From assembly GCA_903869345.1 (NCBI GenBank), contig CAIPYM010000066.1, positions 1 to 41,011 on the forward strand: DNA of 41,011 nucleotides, written 5' to 3'. The position numbers and the translations under genes were made by a program. The notes below the pieces were generated by a model. The model had not been told where the DNA came from. It did not search any database and saw nothing but the letters and a program-made list of their open reading frames with translations. This document shows, one piece after another, positions 24,286 through 33,470 of the stretch. The stretch's first letter is position 1; every line of letters starts with the position of its first letter. This DNA is from an uncultured Pseudomonadota bacterium. Its GTDB lineage: Bacteria; Pseudomonadota; Alphaproteobacteria; UBA9219.

Positions 24286-27200
24286 ATGGGCAATGCTTTT
24301 CAGGTCTATTTTGCGTGCTTGAAGTCCCTCGATTTGCGGGAGGCCACCGAGCACACCTTGCGCCCGGCTCTTCACAACCTTCTGGCCGCCCAGGTCGAGG
24401 GCACCTTGGTCCAGGTGGTTCCCGAACCCAAGCGCGACGAGTCGGGGCGCGGTGCTCCGGATGTGAAGTTCAAGATCGGGGCGTGCATCCTGGGGTATCT
24501 TGAGAACAAAAAGCCAGAGACCGCGCTGGACCCTGTGGTGAGATCAGATCAGATCAAAAAATACGCGCAGCTATCCGACAATCTCCTTTTGACCAATTAC
24601 CTTGAGTGGCTGTGGCTCCGCGAAGGTATTGTCGTTCAACGTGCAACACTGGCAGCAATCAGCGACCTCGGAAACCCCAAGGCGCGACTCAACCCGGACA
24701 AAGCCGAAAACGTCCGGCAGCTCATCGCGGGATTCTTGTCCGTGCCGCCCAAGGGAATTTCTACGGCCAAAGACCTGGCCGAATCCCTTGCGACCCGATG
24801 CCATACGCTTCGTGCTTTTATGGACGACGAGTTGGTGCGGCAAGAAAAAGAAGATCAACGCGGTCGGCTCTTCGGCTTGTTCAGTGTGTTTAAGCGTGAT
24901 GTGTTCCATGAACTGAGCCTTGCGGGGTTTGCCGACGCGTTTGCACAAATGTTGGGGTATGGTCTGTTTTTGGCGCGGCTCAACAGTGAAGGCCAAGGAC
25001 CCGTGACGTTGGTTACGGCGAAAAAATATATTCCGGTGAACTTTGAACTGATTCGTGAGCTTGTTAACTTTTTGGACGAACTGGACGCCCCCGAGTACGG
25101 GCGCATCAAGTGGATCGTCGAAGAGATTCTCCACCTGATGAACACCCTTGATCTTGGGGCGATTCAGGATGATCTCACCTTCACAGCACGGCAAGGACGG
25201 CTCTTCAGCCCGTCGGAGGAGGAACGTCTTCTTTTTGCCCGTGATCCCTATATTTATTTCTATGAAGGTTTTCTGAAAGCCTATGACTCACACCTCCGCA
25301 AGAGCCGGGGGGTGTATTACACACCTCCTCCTGTGGTGGATTTCATTGTTCGCGCGGTGAACGATGTTTTGAAAGAGACGTTCGGGATCAAAGAAGGCCT
25401 CGCGGACCGCAAACGGGTGACGGTCCTGGATTTTGCCACAGGCACCGGCACGTTTTTACTCGAGGTCATTCAGCAAATCCTCGGCAGTGTTTCCGAAGGT
25501 GTTCGGGATCAGGTCATCCGTGAGCATGTGCTCAAAAATCTCTACGGGTTTGAGTACCTGATTGCCCCCTACACTATCGCGCACCTCAAGCTCTCTCAGT
25601 TTTTGCGTGAACGTGGGTATGTCCTCGGCCCCAAAGAGCGATTCCAGATTTATTTGACCAACACGCTGGAGCCTATTGAACCTCAACAAAACTGGCTTCT
25701 GCCCGCGCTTTCCAAAGAGATTGCCAACGCCCAAATTATCAAAGACAAATCCATTCTCGTCATTACGGGCAATCCGCCGTATTCGGGACATTCGCTTAAC
25801 AAAGGGGCATGGATTTCGCAGCTGATTGAGACGTACAAAAAAGTAGATGGGCAGTCCCTGGGCGAAAAAAACCCCAAGTGGCTTCAAGATGATTATGTGA
25901 AGTTCATCCGATTTGCGCAGTGGAAAATGGCGCAAGTTGAGGAAGGCGTCGTCGGGATCATCACCAACCATTCTTTCCTGGATAACCCGACGTTCCGCGG
26001 TATGCGTCAAAGCCTGATGGAAACCTTCCATCAGATTTACATCCTCGATCTTCACGGCAACAACCGCAAAAAGGAAGAATCGCCCGACGGCAGTCCCGAC
26101 GAGAACATTTTTGATATCGAGCAAGGGGTGTGCATCTCGATTCTGATCCGCCGTCCGGGTCTATCCAGGGGCGTCTTCCACGCGGAATTGTGGGGTAAGC
26201 GTCAGGCGAAATACAAAACGTGTCTCGAATCGTCGCTTGCCTCGGTGTCCTGGGAAAAAGTTTATCCCACGTCACCTTTTTATCTGCTGACGCCTCAGGA
26301 TACCGCACGCCGCGCACGGTACGAAAAGGGCACAAAAATCACCGAGATTTTTCCTGTGAATGTCCTCGGCTTTCAAACGCACCGGGACCATTTTGCGGTG
26401 GATTTCCAGAAGGACGACATTGAACGGAAAGTGCGTGATTTTCGCGACGCCGATATTCCCGATGAAACCTTCCGGGAGACCTTTGCGTTGCAGGATAAGG
26501 GGGGGTGGCACCTGTCTGAATCGCGCCATTTATTGCGAAAAAACAAGGATTTTAAAAAACACATCCTTGAATGTTGTTACAGGCCCTTTGATAAAAGATG
26601 GTGCTATTTTGGACCTGAATTGATGGACCGTCCACGACGTGATATTCTTTCACATGTCGTTGGGAGATCCAACCTATGCCTTGGCGTTGGAAAATGTGGC
26701 AACGCCGTTCCGGAGCGGCCCTGGGAGCTTGTCACGGTCTCGGACGTTCCCATGGACGCGAATCTCTACCGACGTGGAGGGGTGAACGTCTTTCCCCTTT
26801 ACCTGCACGCCCCCACCTCCCCTGCTGTGCCGGAATCGAAAAAGGCCCTATTGCCGCCTTCCGATTCCTTCAAAGGCGAAAAGCGCTGCGAGAACATCGC
26901 TCCTGCAATTCGGGCCTTTTTGGATAAAAAATACGGTCATGCTTACAGTCCCGAGGCTATTTTGGGCTACGTTTACGCCGTTCTTCACAGCCCCACCTAC
27001 CGAACGACGTACGCCGCGTTTCTGAAAATTGATTTTCCACGCATCCCGTTTGTGGACGATCGCAAAGTTTTCGAAAAAGTGTCTTCTTTGGGCCAGAGCC
27101 TCATGGACGCGCACTTGATGCGCGTGATTCCGGACGAAGGCCCGACGGTCACAATCAGCAAGGGAAGTGACCTTGTGGAAAGCCCCCGCTACCAGACCTC

Positions 27201-27423
27201 GGAAAACAAATTGTTTATCAACGCTGATCAGTTTTTCTCCAACGTTCCCGAAGATGTTTGGGCTTTTCACGTGGGTGGCTATCAGGTGCTCGATAAGTAC
27301 CTCAAATCACGCAAGGGCAGGACGCTCACCCTCGATGAAAAAGAACACATGGCCGCTCTGGTCAAAGTTCTCCGTTTCACCCTTGTCTGCCAAGATGAGC
27401 TTGCGCCTCTCAACCTTCTCTGA
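24286..27423 (+). CDS. Single-chain restriction-modification enzyme, type IIG/ISP-like
   Basis: A 1045-residue protein joining putative nuclease, adenine methyltransferase and target-recognition parts. Residues 58-75 (PD at 58-59, E73-x-K75 in GYLENKKP) look like a PD-(D/E)xK nuclease site. A helical linker reaches RGVYYTPPPVVDFIV (341-355). The methyltransferase core has motif I DFATGTGTF (382-390) and motif IV NPPY (496-499), which predicts N6-adenine methylation. The C-terminal 450 residues should hold target recognition. Genuine type ISP enzymes also carry a helicase between nuclease and methyltransferase, and none is visible, so a type IIG label fits better. ATG 24286 lies 4 bp past dnaB and lacks a good ribosome-binding site, suggesting coupling to dnaB. 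Confidence 0.85.
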   Translation: MGNAFQVYFACLKSLDLREATEHTLRPALHNLLAAQVEGTLVQVVPEPKRDESGRGAPDVKFKIGACILGYLENKKPETALDPVVRSDQIKKYAQLSDNLLLTNYLEWLWLREGIVVQRATLAAISDLGNPKARLNPDKAENVRQLIAGFLSVPPKGISTAKDLAESLATRCHTLRAFMDDELVRQEKEDQRGRLFGLFSVFKRDVFHELSLAGFADAFAQMLGYGLFLARLNSEGQGPVTLVTAKKYIPVNFELIRELVNFLDELDAPEYGRIKWIVEEILHLMNTLDLGAIQDDLTFTARQGRLFSPSEEERLLFARDPYIYFYEGFLKAYDSHLRKSRGVYYTPPPVVDFIVRAVNDVLKETFGIKEGLADRKRVTVLDFATGTGTFLLEVIQQILGSVSEGVRDQVIREHVLKNLYGFEYLIAPYTIAHLKLSQFLRERGYVLGPKERFQIYLTNTLEPIEPQQNWLLPALSKEIANAQIIKDKSILVITGNPPYSGHSLNKGAWISQLIETYKKVDGQSLGEKNPKWLQDDYVKFIRFAQWKMAQVEEGVVGIITNHSFLDNPTFRGMRQSLMETFHQIYILDLHGNNRKKEESPDGSPDENIFDIEQGVCISILIRRPGLSRGVFHAELWGKRQAKYKTCLESSLASVSWEKVYPTSPFYLLTPQDTARRARYEKGTKITEIFPVNVLGFQTHRDHFAVDFQKDDIERKVRDFRDADIPDETFRETFALQDKGGWHLSESRHLLRKNKDFKKHILECCYRPFDKRWCYFGPELMDRPRRDILSHVVGRSNLCLGVGKCGNAVPERPWELVTVSDVPMDANLYRRGGVNVFPLYLHAPTSPAVPESKKALLPPSDSFKGEKRCENIAPAIRAFLDKKYGHAYSPEAILGYVYAVLHSPTYRTTYAAFLKIDFPRIPFVDDRKVFEKVSSLGQSLMDAHLMRVIPDEGPTVTISKGSDLVESPRYQTSENKLFINADQFFSNVPEDVWAFHVGGYQVLDKYLKSRKGRTLTLDEKEHMAALVKVLRFTLVCQDELAPLNLL

Positions 27424-27452
27424 GTCGCCCACGGGATCAGGAAAAAATCACG

Positions 27453-28547
27453 ATGGCTGCACCGTATCTCTCCCGGATTCTGATTCATACCGAAGCGCTG
27501 CGGGCCAATTACGCGATTCTTCTTCGCCACGCGGCCCCCGCCCAGGTCGGAGCGGCTGTCAAAGCCGACGCCTACGGGCTGGGGATGGGACCCGTCGCCA
27601 CGATTCTCGCGGAAGAAGGCTGCAAGACGTTTTTCGTGGCCAACATCGACGAGGCTCTGGAGCTCAGAGCCCTTTTGCCCGACGCCCCCACCATCGCTGT
27701 CTTGGGCGGCGTGCCCGCCAACGCTTTGAACGAAACCCGCGAGAATCGCTTGACGCCTGTTCTGAACGACCTGGACGCGGTTCAAGCCTGGAGCAGCCAC
27801 GCCTTTCAACGTGGCAAACTGCTGCCCGCCCTCATCCATCTGGACACCGGTATGCATCGGCTCGGACTCACCGAGGCCGAGACCGCGCGGCTGGCCGCTG
27901 ATACCCTGCTCCTCGGCAGCTTACGGATTCGTGCGTGGATGAGCCACCTCGCTTGCGCCGATGCTTTTGATCACCCGATGACCATCTCGCAAAGGGACCG
28001 CTTTGTCCGGCTGCTGCGCACACTGCCGAAGGCTCCCGCAAGTCTGGCCAATTCGTCCGGAATCTTTTGGGGCATAGGCTACCTCTTTGACCTCGTGCGA
28101 CCCGGCGCGGCCCTGTACGGGATCAACCCCACGCCGCACCGTGCCAACCCCCTGCACGGCGTTGTGGAACTTCAGGCTCCCTTGTTAGAGATCCAAGACG
28201 TGCCATCCGGCGCGAGCGTTGGCTACGGCGCGACCCATCGCTTTACACATCCCGCACGAGTCGCCACGGTCGCGCTGGGGTACGCCGACGGGTACCTGCG
28301 AGCGCTTGGAAACAAAGGGACGGCCAAAATTGGCCTGTTCGAGGCCCCCGTGATCGGACGCATTTCGATGGACCTCACGACGTTGGACGTGACGGGCCTT
28401 CCTCCGTCCGTCGCCCACGTGGGTGCTTACGCGACGCTGATGGGCCCTCACCGCCCCGTGGATGCCCTTGCCGCCGATGCTGGAACCATCGGCTATGAAA
28501 TTCTGACCCGCCTCGGCCCCCGCGTGATTCGGAAGATGGTGCCGTAG
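27453..28547 (+). CDS. alr: Alanine racemase
   Basis: A PLP enzyme that interconverts L- and D-alanine for peptidoglycan. The 364-residue product has an N-terminal TIM barrel with the PLP lysine at 37 in VKADAYGLG, and a C-terminal beta domain. The tyrosine base lies in SVGYGATHRF, and VALGYADGYLR and GRISMDLTTLDV are typical. ATG 27453 has AGGA about 10 nt upstream and follows the restriction-modification gene by 29 bp on the same strand. It is probably still transcribed with dnaB. radA, the usual next gene, is not here; leuB converges from the other strand 15 bp downstream. Confidence 0.96.
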   Translation: MAAPYLSRILIHTEALRANYAILLRHAAPAQVGAAVKADAYGLGMGPVATILAEEGCKTFFVANIDEALELRALLPDAPTIAVLGGVPANALNETRENRLTPVLNDLDAVQAWSSHAFQRGKLLPALIHLDTGMHRLGLTEAETARLAADTLLLGSLRIRAWMSHLACADAFDHPMTISQRDRFVRLLRTLPKAPASLANSSGIFWGIGYLFDLVRPGAALYGINPTPHRANPLHGVVELQAPLLEIQDVPSGASVGYGATHRFTHPARVATVALGYADGYLRALGNKGTAKIGLFEAPVIGRISMDLTTLDVTGLPPSVAHVGAYATLMGPHRPVDALAADAGTIGYEILTRLGPRVIRKMVP

Positions 28548-28562
28548 CCGTGTCGCGGTCTC

Positions 28563-29684
28563 TCACGACCTGCCTTCGGGGGGCCGCTCCAACGCCTCCA
28601 ACACCGCATCACCCATGCCCTTGGTGTTGACGGTCGGTTGCCCTGGCGTCGCGATGTCGGGTGTCCGGACGCCCGAATCCAGAACAACGCGAACGGCCGT
28701 GTCGATCCGGTCCGCGTCTTCGTTCCACCCGAACGAGAATCGTAGCATCATCGCGACGCTCAGAATCGTGGCCAGAGGATTGGCAATGCCTTTTCCTGCA
28801 ATGTCCGGGGCCGAGCCGTGAATGGGTTCGTACACCGCGCGGCGGAAGCCCTTGGCGTCTGAGACGCCCAACGAGGCCGAAGGCAAAAGCCCGAGCGAAC
28901 CCGTGAGCGTAGCGGCCTGATCGGATAGCATATCACCGAACAAATTATCCGTTAGAATCACGTCGAACATCTTGGGATTTTGCACAAGCCGCATCGAGGC
29001 CACGTCAGCGTAAAGATGCGTGAGCTCAATGTCGGGGTACTCGGCCTTGGCAAGCGCCGTGACCTCCTCGCGCCACAAAAGCCCGGCCTCCATCACGTTC
29101 GCCTTGTCGCACGAGCAAACCTTCTTCCGGCGCGTACGGGCCACGTCAAAGGCGACGCGGGCGATACGGCGAATTTCGGATGACGTGTAAACGTGCGTGT
29201 TGACCCCGCGCCGCTCTCCCGCGCCGAGGTCCTCAATGCCCCGCGGCTCACCAAAATAGACCCCGCCCGTCAATTCGCGCACGATCACCAGATCAAGGCC
29301 CCGGATCACCTCGGGCTTCAGCGTGGACGCCTGAACCAGGGAATCGAACACAACCGCCGGACGCACGTTGGCAAACAATCCAAGGTCCTTGCGCAGACCC
29401 AGAATCCCGACCTCGGGGCGCAGGTGAAAAGGCACCGAGGCCCACCGTGGATCCCCCACCGCGCCGAACAAGACGGCATCTGCTGCTAGGGCGGCTTGGC
29501 GCGTGGCCTCCGGAAACGGCTCACCACAACGATCAAGCGCAGCACCGCCGATGACATCCTCGGTGAAACGAAAAACACCCCCGCGCCGGACCGAAACCGC
29601 CTCAAGAACGCGTCGCGCCTCGGCTACAATCTCTGGCCCAATGCCATCGCCGGGAAGAAGAAGAATGTTTTTTGTCGCGTTCAT
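28563..29684 (-). CDS. leuB: 3-isopropylmalate dehydrogenase
   Basis: Oxidatively decarboxylates 3-isopropylmalate to 2-oxoisocaproate with NAD in leucine biosynthesis. The 373-residue product has [11 protein letters not shown] near the N-terminus, the substrate residues in [16 protein letters not shown], the active-site [13 protein letters not shown] segment, and the metal-binding block [17 protein letters not shown]. The NAD-binding [18 protein letters not shown] is also present. ATG 29684 gives the family start; the frame is open to 29810, but the extra residues are unlike the family. No leuC or leuD is adjacent. It lies downstream of the DAHP synthase on the same strand with a spacer of about 200 bp, so cotranscription is possible but unproven. 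Confidence 0.96.
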   Translation of the reverse strand: MNATKNILLLPGDGIGPEIVAEARRVLEAVSVRRGGVFRFTEDVIGGAALDRCGEPFPEATRQAALAADAVLFGAVGDPRWASVPFHLRPEVGILGLRKDLGLFANVRPAVVFDSLVQASTLKPEVIRGLDLVIVRELTGGVYFGEPRGIEDLGAGERRGVNTHVYTSSEIRRIARVAFDVARTRRKKVCSCDKANVMEAGLLWREEVTALAKAEYPDIELTHLYADVASMRLVQNPKMFDVILTDNLFGDMLSDQAATLTGSLGLLPSASLGVSDAKGFRRAVYEPIHGSAPDIAGKGIANPLATILSVAMMLRFSFGWNEDADRIDTAVRVVLDSGVRTPDIATPGQPTVNTKGMGDAVLEALERPPEGRS

Positions 29685-29857
29685 GGGAAGACCGTTAGAG
29701 CGTGGGAAAAACAACACGGGCAGGCCATCGCCTACCCACGATCGTCGATGAAGCACATCCCCGCCACCCGGTGCAAGAGCTCGGCCATGATCGCGCTTGC
29801 CGGGCAACATCCCTCGGTAGGGTTTTGGCTTAGAGCCTGTTCAACATCCGGGTCTGA

Positions 29858-29881
29858 CATCTGCCTTTACCTTGGCAGATG
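29858..29881 (-). other. Perfect hairpin at the DAHP synthase 3' end
   Basis: CATCTGCC and GGCAGATG pair perfectly around an 8-nt loop, 6 bp beyond the stop codon of the DAHP synthase. There is no T run on either strand, so it is more likely an mRNA 3' stabiliser or a Rho-assisted stop than an intrinsic terminator. Confidence 0.4.
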
Positions 29882-29887
29882 AGGCCT

Positions 29888-31282
29888 TCACTCCTCGACA
29901 ACGGCACGATGATTTTGCCGCAGCGCCTTGAGTTGATCACCGACCAGAAACGCAAGCTCCAGGGCTTGCGAGGCGTTCAGGCGAGGGTCGCAGTGGGTTT
30001 CGTAACAGTGGGACAGGTCCGCCTCTGTCACGGCCACCGACCCGCCAGTGCATTCGGTCACGTTGCGGCCCGTCATCTCCAGGTGAATCCCCCCCGGCCA
30101 GACGCCCTCGGCATCACAAATCGCCAGAAAGCCCTGAACTTCCGACAAAATGTCGTCAAAACTGCTCGTCTTGTAGCCGCTCGCTGTTTTCTTGATGTTG
30201 CCGTGCATGGGGTCAGACATCCACGCAACAGAACGCCCCGTTCGCTGAACGGCGCGGACAAACGGCGGCATCAGCGTGTGAATCTTGTCTGCCCCCACGC
30301 GGACGACAAGCGTGATGCGACCGGGGATGTTCTCAGGGTTCAAAATATCGAGAATCCGCAAAAGCTCATCGATGGTGAGTGCGGGTCCACACTTAACGCC
30401 CAGCGGGTTGCGAATCCCGCGTAGAAACTCCAGATGCGCCCCGTCCAATTGCAGCGTCCGATACCCCGCCCACAGGAACGGAGCCGAGACATCGTACCAA
30501 TCGCCTGTCGTGCTGTCCACGCGCGTGAGCGCCTCTTCGTAGGGAAGCAGCAAGGCCTCGTGCGCCGTGAAAAACTCGGTCTCATGCAGCGCCGGGGCGG
30601 TCTCGCCCGTGATGCCGCACGCCGCCATGAAATCCAACGCTTCGCTGATACGCTCGGCAAGGTCGCGGTACCGATCCGCCGAGAGGGTCTGCGTGACCGA
30701 GGCCAGATTCCAGCGTTGGACCTCGTGCAAATCCGCGTACCCGCCCCCCGCAAACGCGCGGAGCAGATTCATGGTGGAGGCCGCCTGGTGGTAAGCCTCA
30801 ATCATGCGGTCCGGGTCGGGAACGCGGGCCTCAGCGGTAAAGGGCAGGCCGTTGATGATGTCGCCACGGTACGCGGGCAGGGTCACGCTTCCCCGCGTTT
30901 CGGTATCTTCTGTGCGCGGCTTGGCGAATTGGCCCGCCATGCGGCCCAGCTTGACGACGGGAACGCCGCCGCTGAACGCAAGGACAACCGCCATTTGCAA
31001 CAAAACGCGAAACGTGTCGCGGATCTTGTCCGCGCTGAACTCGGCAAAGCTTTCGGCGCAATCGCCTCCCAGAAGAACGAATCCCTGCCCCTGCGCAACA
31101 TCGGCCAAGCGGCGCTTGAGCCGCCGCGCCTCGCCCGCAAACACAAGCGGCGGCAGCTTGGCCAGACGGTCTTCCGCGCGGCGCAGAGCCCCAGCGTCCG
31201 CGTAGGTTGGCTGTTGGGATGCCGTCTTCTTGCGCCAACTGGCAGGAGTCCAAGGCAAGGACGAATCAGAACGAAAGGACAT
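29888..31282 (-). CDS. Class II 3-deoxy-7-phosphoheptulonate (DAHP) synthase
   Basis: Condenses phosphoenolpyruvate with erythrose 4-phosphate, the first step of aromatic amino-acid synthesis. The 464-residue product is of the plant/mycobacterial class II type, not the AroFGH type. Blocks include [24 protein letters not shown] (metal-binding Cys), [25 protein letters not shown] and WVGYRT-type [33 protein letters not shown] and [15 protein letters not shown] follow. ATG 31282 is set by GAGGG about 9 nt upstream and the family N-terminus [16 protein letters not shown]. The frame runs open to 31447. The accessory region begins just upstream of this gene. Confidence 0.96.
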   Translation of the reverse strand: MSFRSDSSLPWTPASWRKKTASQQPTYADAGALRRAEDRLAKLPPLVFAGEARRLKRRLADVAQGQGFVLLGGDCAESFAEFSADKIRDTFRVLLQMAVVLAFSGGVPVVKLGRMAGQFAKPRTEDTETRGSVTLPAYRGDIINGLPFTAEARVPDPDRMIEAYHQAASTMNLLRAFAGGGYADLHEVQRWNLASVTQTLSADRYRDLAERISEALDFMAACGITGETAPALHETEFFTAHEALLLPYEEALTRVDSTTGDWYDVSAPFLWAGYRTLQLDGAHLEFLRGIRNPLGVKCGPALTIDELLRILDILNPENIPGRITLVVRVGADKIHTLMPPFVRAVQRTGRSVAWMSDPMHGNIKKTASGYKTSSFDDILSEVQGFLAICDAEGVWPGGIHLEMTGRNVTECTGGSVAVTEADLSHCYETHCDPRLNASQALELAFLVGDQLKALRQNHRAVVEE

Positions 31283-31603
31283 GACGCGCACCCTCGTGAG
31301 CAGGAACACCGTTCTTAACCGAACAACCGTGACAAACAACCACGGCCCAACCGAATTCACAAAAAGCCTTGAACACTTAGAAGAATATGGCTCCCCTTTG
31401 TGGAGGAGTATCGAACTCTTTTTATGCTCCCAGGTAGAGAGATGCAAGCCATTATTGAGGCTGCATCGGCTATGAATGCCTCATAGCTCTGCCCATATTC
31501 TCAGTAAGAATCCGGCTTTAGGATTCAAACCACCATTAAAATGGGCAATCATTCGGTTCGCTTGGGGAATTTTCCTTATGATTTCGTATTCTGTGAGGCT
31601 GTA
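31283..31603. other. Junction spacer between chromosomal block and accessory module
   Basis: About 320 bp without a credible gene, noticeably more AT-rich than the genes to its left. It must hold the promoter of the DAHP synthase (minus strand) and that of the first accessory gene. Short inverted repeats are present: GAATCC/GGATTC at 31508-31526 and TGAGGC/GCCTCA around 31457-31482. No tRNA, integrase or direct-repeat attachment site could be found. Confidence 0.45.
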
Positions 31604-32188
31604 ATGCGCGGTGGTATGCGACATGGGGCTGGGCGGCCAGCTCAACATGGCAAGGTGGACCATCATCGCCAGATTGATATTCGCCGATGGGCGCGTGAGA
31701 GTATGATCAAAGATGGAGGATATTTCGGGTGGCAATGGCAGCAGGACGGCAAACAAGTTGCTTCAATCGGGGTGCGCGTCAATTCCGCCGATATGCTAAC
31801 GCTGATTTACCGGTTGGAACGGGATGAGGTTTGGCGCGAGGAGTCCATTCCAATCCGTTTGGCAAAAACGGCTTGTCACTATGGTGGGGAGCGGCCTTGG
31901 TTTATTTGTCCCCATTGTGGCAGGCAGGCGGCCATTCTCTATTTGGCTTCCGGCAAATGGTTTTGTCGTGAATCGCTGAAACTTACCTATGCCAGTCAGA
32001 GCGAGGACTATCTGGACCGACTCAACAGGAAAAAATCAAAGCTGGAAGCCAAACTACAAGGATCAAGAAAACCAAAAGGGATGCACCAAATCAGTTATGA
32101 GCGGCTCAAACAGCAGTGGATCAACGCAGAAATGACGTGGGACAATGAATTTGCCATCCGAGCAATGCAGCTTTTTGGCTCTCTATAG
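31604..32188 (+). CDS. Zinc-ribbon-like protein of mobile elements
   Basis: A 194-residue protein of a family I know only as hypothetical. It opens MRGGMRHGAGRPAQHGK, has a mid-protein block ASIGVRVNSADMLTLIYRL, and a ribbon HYGGERPWFICPHCGRQ...WFCRES followed by LKLTYASQSEDYLDRL. Relatives end the ribbon CRHC or CRxC. Here the last Cys is Ser (CRES), leaving three cysteines, so zinc binding may be weakened. GAGG lies 5 nt before ATG 31604; an upstream ATG at 31541 lacks a site. Such proteins recur in plasmids, prophages and integrated elements, which supports an accessory origin. The function is unknown. Confidence 0.65.
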   Translation: MRGGMRHGAGRPAQHGKVDHHRQIDIRRWARESMIKDGGYFGWQWQQDGKQVASIGVRVNSADMLTLIYRLERDEVWREESIPIRLAKTACHYGGERPWFICPHCGRQAAILYLASGKWFCRESLKLTYASQSEDYLDRLNRKKSKLEAKLQGSRKPKGMHQISYERLKQQWINAEMTWDNEFAIRAMQLFGSL

Positions 32189-32203
32189 TTTGTTGTCCCC
32201 AAC

Positions 32204-32227
32204 GCTAAAATTGCTAAAGCCGCTAAA
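32204..32227. repeat. Three 9-bp-spaced GCTAAA repeats
   Basis: GCTAAA occurs at 32204-32209, 32213-32218 and 32222-32227, exactly 9 bp apart, upstream of the XRE regulator. The reverse complement TTTAGC, within GTTTAGC, recurs in the XRE promoter (32302-32308) and before the next gene set (33444-33450). Such an array could be operator half-sites or iterons. Confidence 0.55.
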
Positions 32228-32281
32228 CTTACACGTCTACCAAAGGTTGTTGGCAAGCGCAGGAAACTGTTTAATCAACAC

Positions 32282-32310
32282 TTGACACCATCTTCCGAAT
32301 CGTTTAGCTT
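32282..32310 (+). promoter_or_regulatory. Predicted promoter of the XRE-ImmA operon
   Basis: A perfect -35 box TTGACA (32282-32287) and a weak -10 TAGCTT (32305-32310) have a 17-bp spacer. The -10 region overlaps the motif GTTTAGC (32302-32308), a likely operator for the repressor encoded 23 bp downstream. Confidence 0.5.
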
Positions 32311-32332
32311 TACCTACACAGAGGGAGTCGCC

Positions 32333-32686
32333 ATGACGAAGCAACACCAAGAGTTCGGCCAATTCATTCGTGACCACAGGGAGGGGATGAAGATCACTCT
32401 GCGGCAATTGGCGCGTGATATTGAGGTTTCTCCTACCTATCTGAGCCAGATTGAGCAGGGCAATTTTTCGCCGCCCTCCGAAGAGAAAATTCGCTTGCTC
32501 GCTCAACACCTCAAGTTGGATGAGGATGAATTGCTGGCGATGGCTAACAAGATTCCCAGCGACCTAAAGCCCATTTTCACGGATCAGCCGCGACCGGTGG
32601 CCGACTTTCTGCGAACGGCAAAAGGGTTGTCGGAAGAAGATTGGGAAAAACTGCGGAAACAGGCCCAAGAAATGCAGAAGGAGTAA
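32333..32686 (+). CDS. XRE-family transcriptional regulator
   Basis: A 117-residue repressor-type protein. An XRE helix-turn-helix lies at about 8-65: FGQFIRDHREGMKITLRQLARDIEVSPTYLSQIEQG, with SPTYLSQIE as recognition helix. A C-terminal helical part (FLRTAKGLSEEDWEKL) probably dimerises. GGGAG lies 6 nt before ATG 32333. It is followed immediately by an ImmA/IrrE metalloprotease gene. This is the ImmR/ImmA-like pairing in which the protease cleaves the repressor to release an integrated element or a stress response. Autoregulation is likely through the GTTTAGC sites in its promoter. Confidence 0.9.
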   Translation: MTKQHQEFGQFIRDHREGMKITLRQLARDIEVSPTYLSQIEQGNFSPPSEEKIRLLAQHLKLDEDELLAMANKIPSDLKPIFTDQPRPVADFLRTAKGLSEEDWEKLRKQAQEMQKE

Positions 32687-32693
32687 GGTGGAA

Positions 32694-33419
32694 ATGCTGG
32701 ACGATTACATTTCAAAGGAGGATTTGGAAGTTATGGCCATTGATGCGATTTCCGGTTTCGAGCTGAATAACGGCCAGATTCTCAAACCGCCGGTTCCGCT
32801 TGATCAAATTATGGAAGGCCATTTGGGATTGACCATTCAGTTTAGCGGCCAGCTTCCAGCAGATGTTTTGGGCTGTTTATCCGTCAAGGATAGGATTGTC
32901 ACGATAAACGAACGCCTTGATACCTACGGCTGTCCCCAAAACGAAGGCCGATGCAATTTTACCATTGCCCACGAAGGCGGCCATGAAATTGCCCATGCGC
33001 CGTATTTGCGTACCACGACGGATTTGCGCGATTTGTTCGGCAGAGGGGCCGCACCTGTAACGACGATCCTATGTCGCAAAGACAACCAGAACGCAAAAAT
33101 CGAATTTCAGGCCAATTATATCGGCGCGGCACTTTTGATGCCGAAAAAGTTAATGCACCAGTTTTGGCAGGATCGTTTTGGCAGTCTTCAGCAACTTGAT
33201 GAAAATGCCCTTCTTCACAAACTGAGGCTTGATAACAATTTTTTGGCGGAAGTGAATCGTATGCGGGGCGATGATAACGATGCTCTTTTGGAAGAGCATT
33301 TCAGGCCGATCGCAAAAGAATTCACGGTGTCACCAGAAGCGTTTTGCCGCCGCCTAAAAACGCTTGGCTTGTTGGGCTCTCACAACAACGGGGAGTTGTT
33401 TGCACGCGCTGGTGCGTGA
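32694..33419 (+). CDS. ImmA/IrrE-family metallopeptidase
   Basis: About 241 residues with the gluzincin-like active site FTIAHEGGHEIAH (HExxH), and the downstream Glu in IEFQANYIGAALLMP, the usual EFQANxFAAxLLMP of this family. Family members are zinc proteases that cut the cognate XRE repressor. ATG 32694 is preferred (AAGGAG at 32678-32683, spacing 10); GTG 32688 is in frame. The gene begins 7 bp after the XRE stop. Together they should form a switch controlling the adjacent element genes. The C-terminal half (EVNRMRGDD... SPEAFCRRLKTLGL) may sense the inducing signal. An intrinsic terminator overlaps its stop codon. Confidence 0.9.
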   Translation: MLDDYISKEDLEVMAIDAISGFELNNGQILKPPVPLDQIMEGHLGLTIQFSGQLPADVLGCLSVKDRIVTINERLDTYGCPQNEGRCNFTIAHEGGHEIAHAPYLRTTTDLRDLFGRGAAPVTTILCRKDNQNAKIEFQANYIGAALLMPKKLMHQFWQDRFGSLQQLDENALLHKLRLDNNFLAEVNRMRGDDNDALLEEHFRPIAKEFTVSPEAFCRRLKTLGLLGSHNNGELFARAGA

Positions 33420-33427
33420 GTTTTTTT
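33402..33427 (+). terminator. Intrinsic terminator at the end of the ImmA gene
   Basis: CACGC and GCGTG pair around a 6-nt loop. The stem overlaps the ImmA stop codon and is followed by seven T (33421-33427). It separates the immunity switch from the replication genes. Confidence 0.6.
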
Positions 33428-33470
33428 GTCACGGTTGTTTAGTGTTTAGCTAACAAATTGGGGTAAAATC

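Noticed and set aside
29685-29887. Riboswitch or attenuator before leuB
   Set aside because: No leucine-rich leader peptide and no alternative terminator/antiterminator pair could be drawn; only the isolated hairpin at 29858-29881 is clear.
31515-31530. Possible tRNA T-arm on the minus strand (GGTTTGAATCC)
   Set aside because: The TTC of the T-loop is missing and no acceptor, D or anticodon arms can be built around it. No tRNA was found elsewhere in the window.
32204-32227. CRISPR array
   Set aside because: Repeat units of only 6 bp at 9-bp spacing, with no spacers or cas genes; no CRISPR was seen anywhere in the window.
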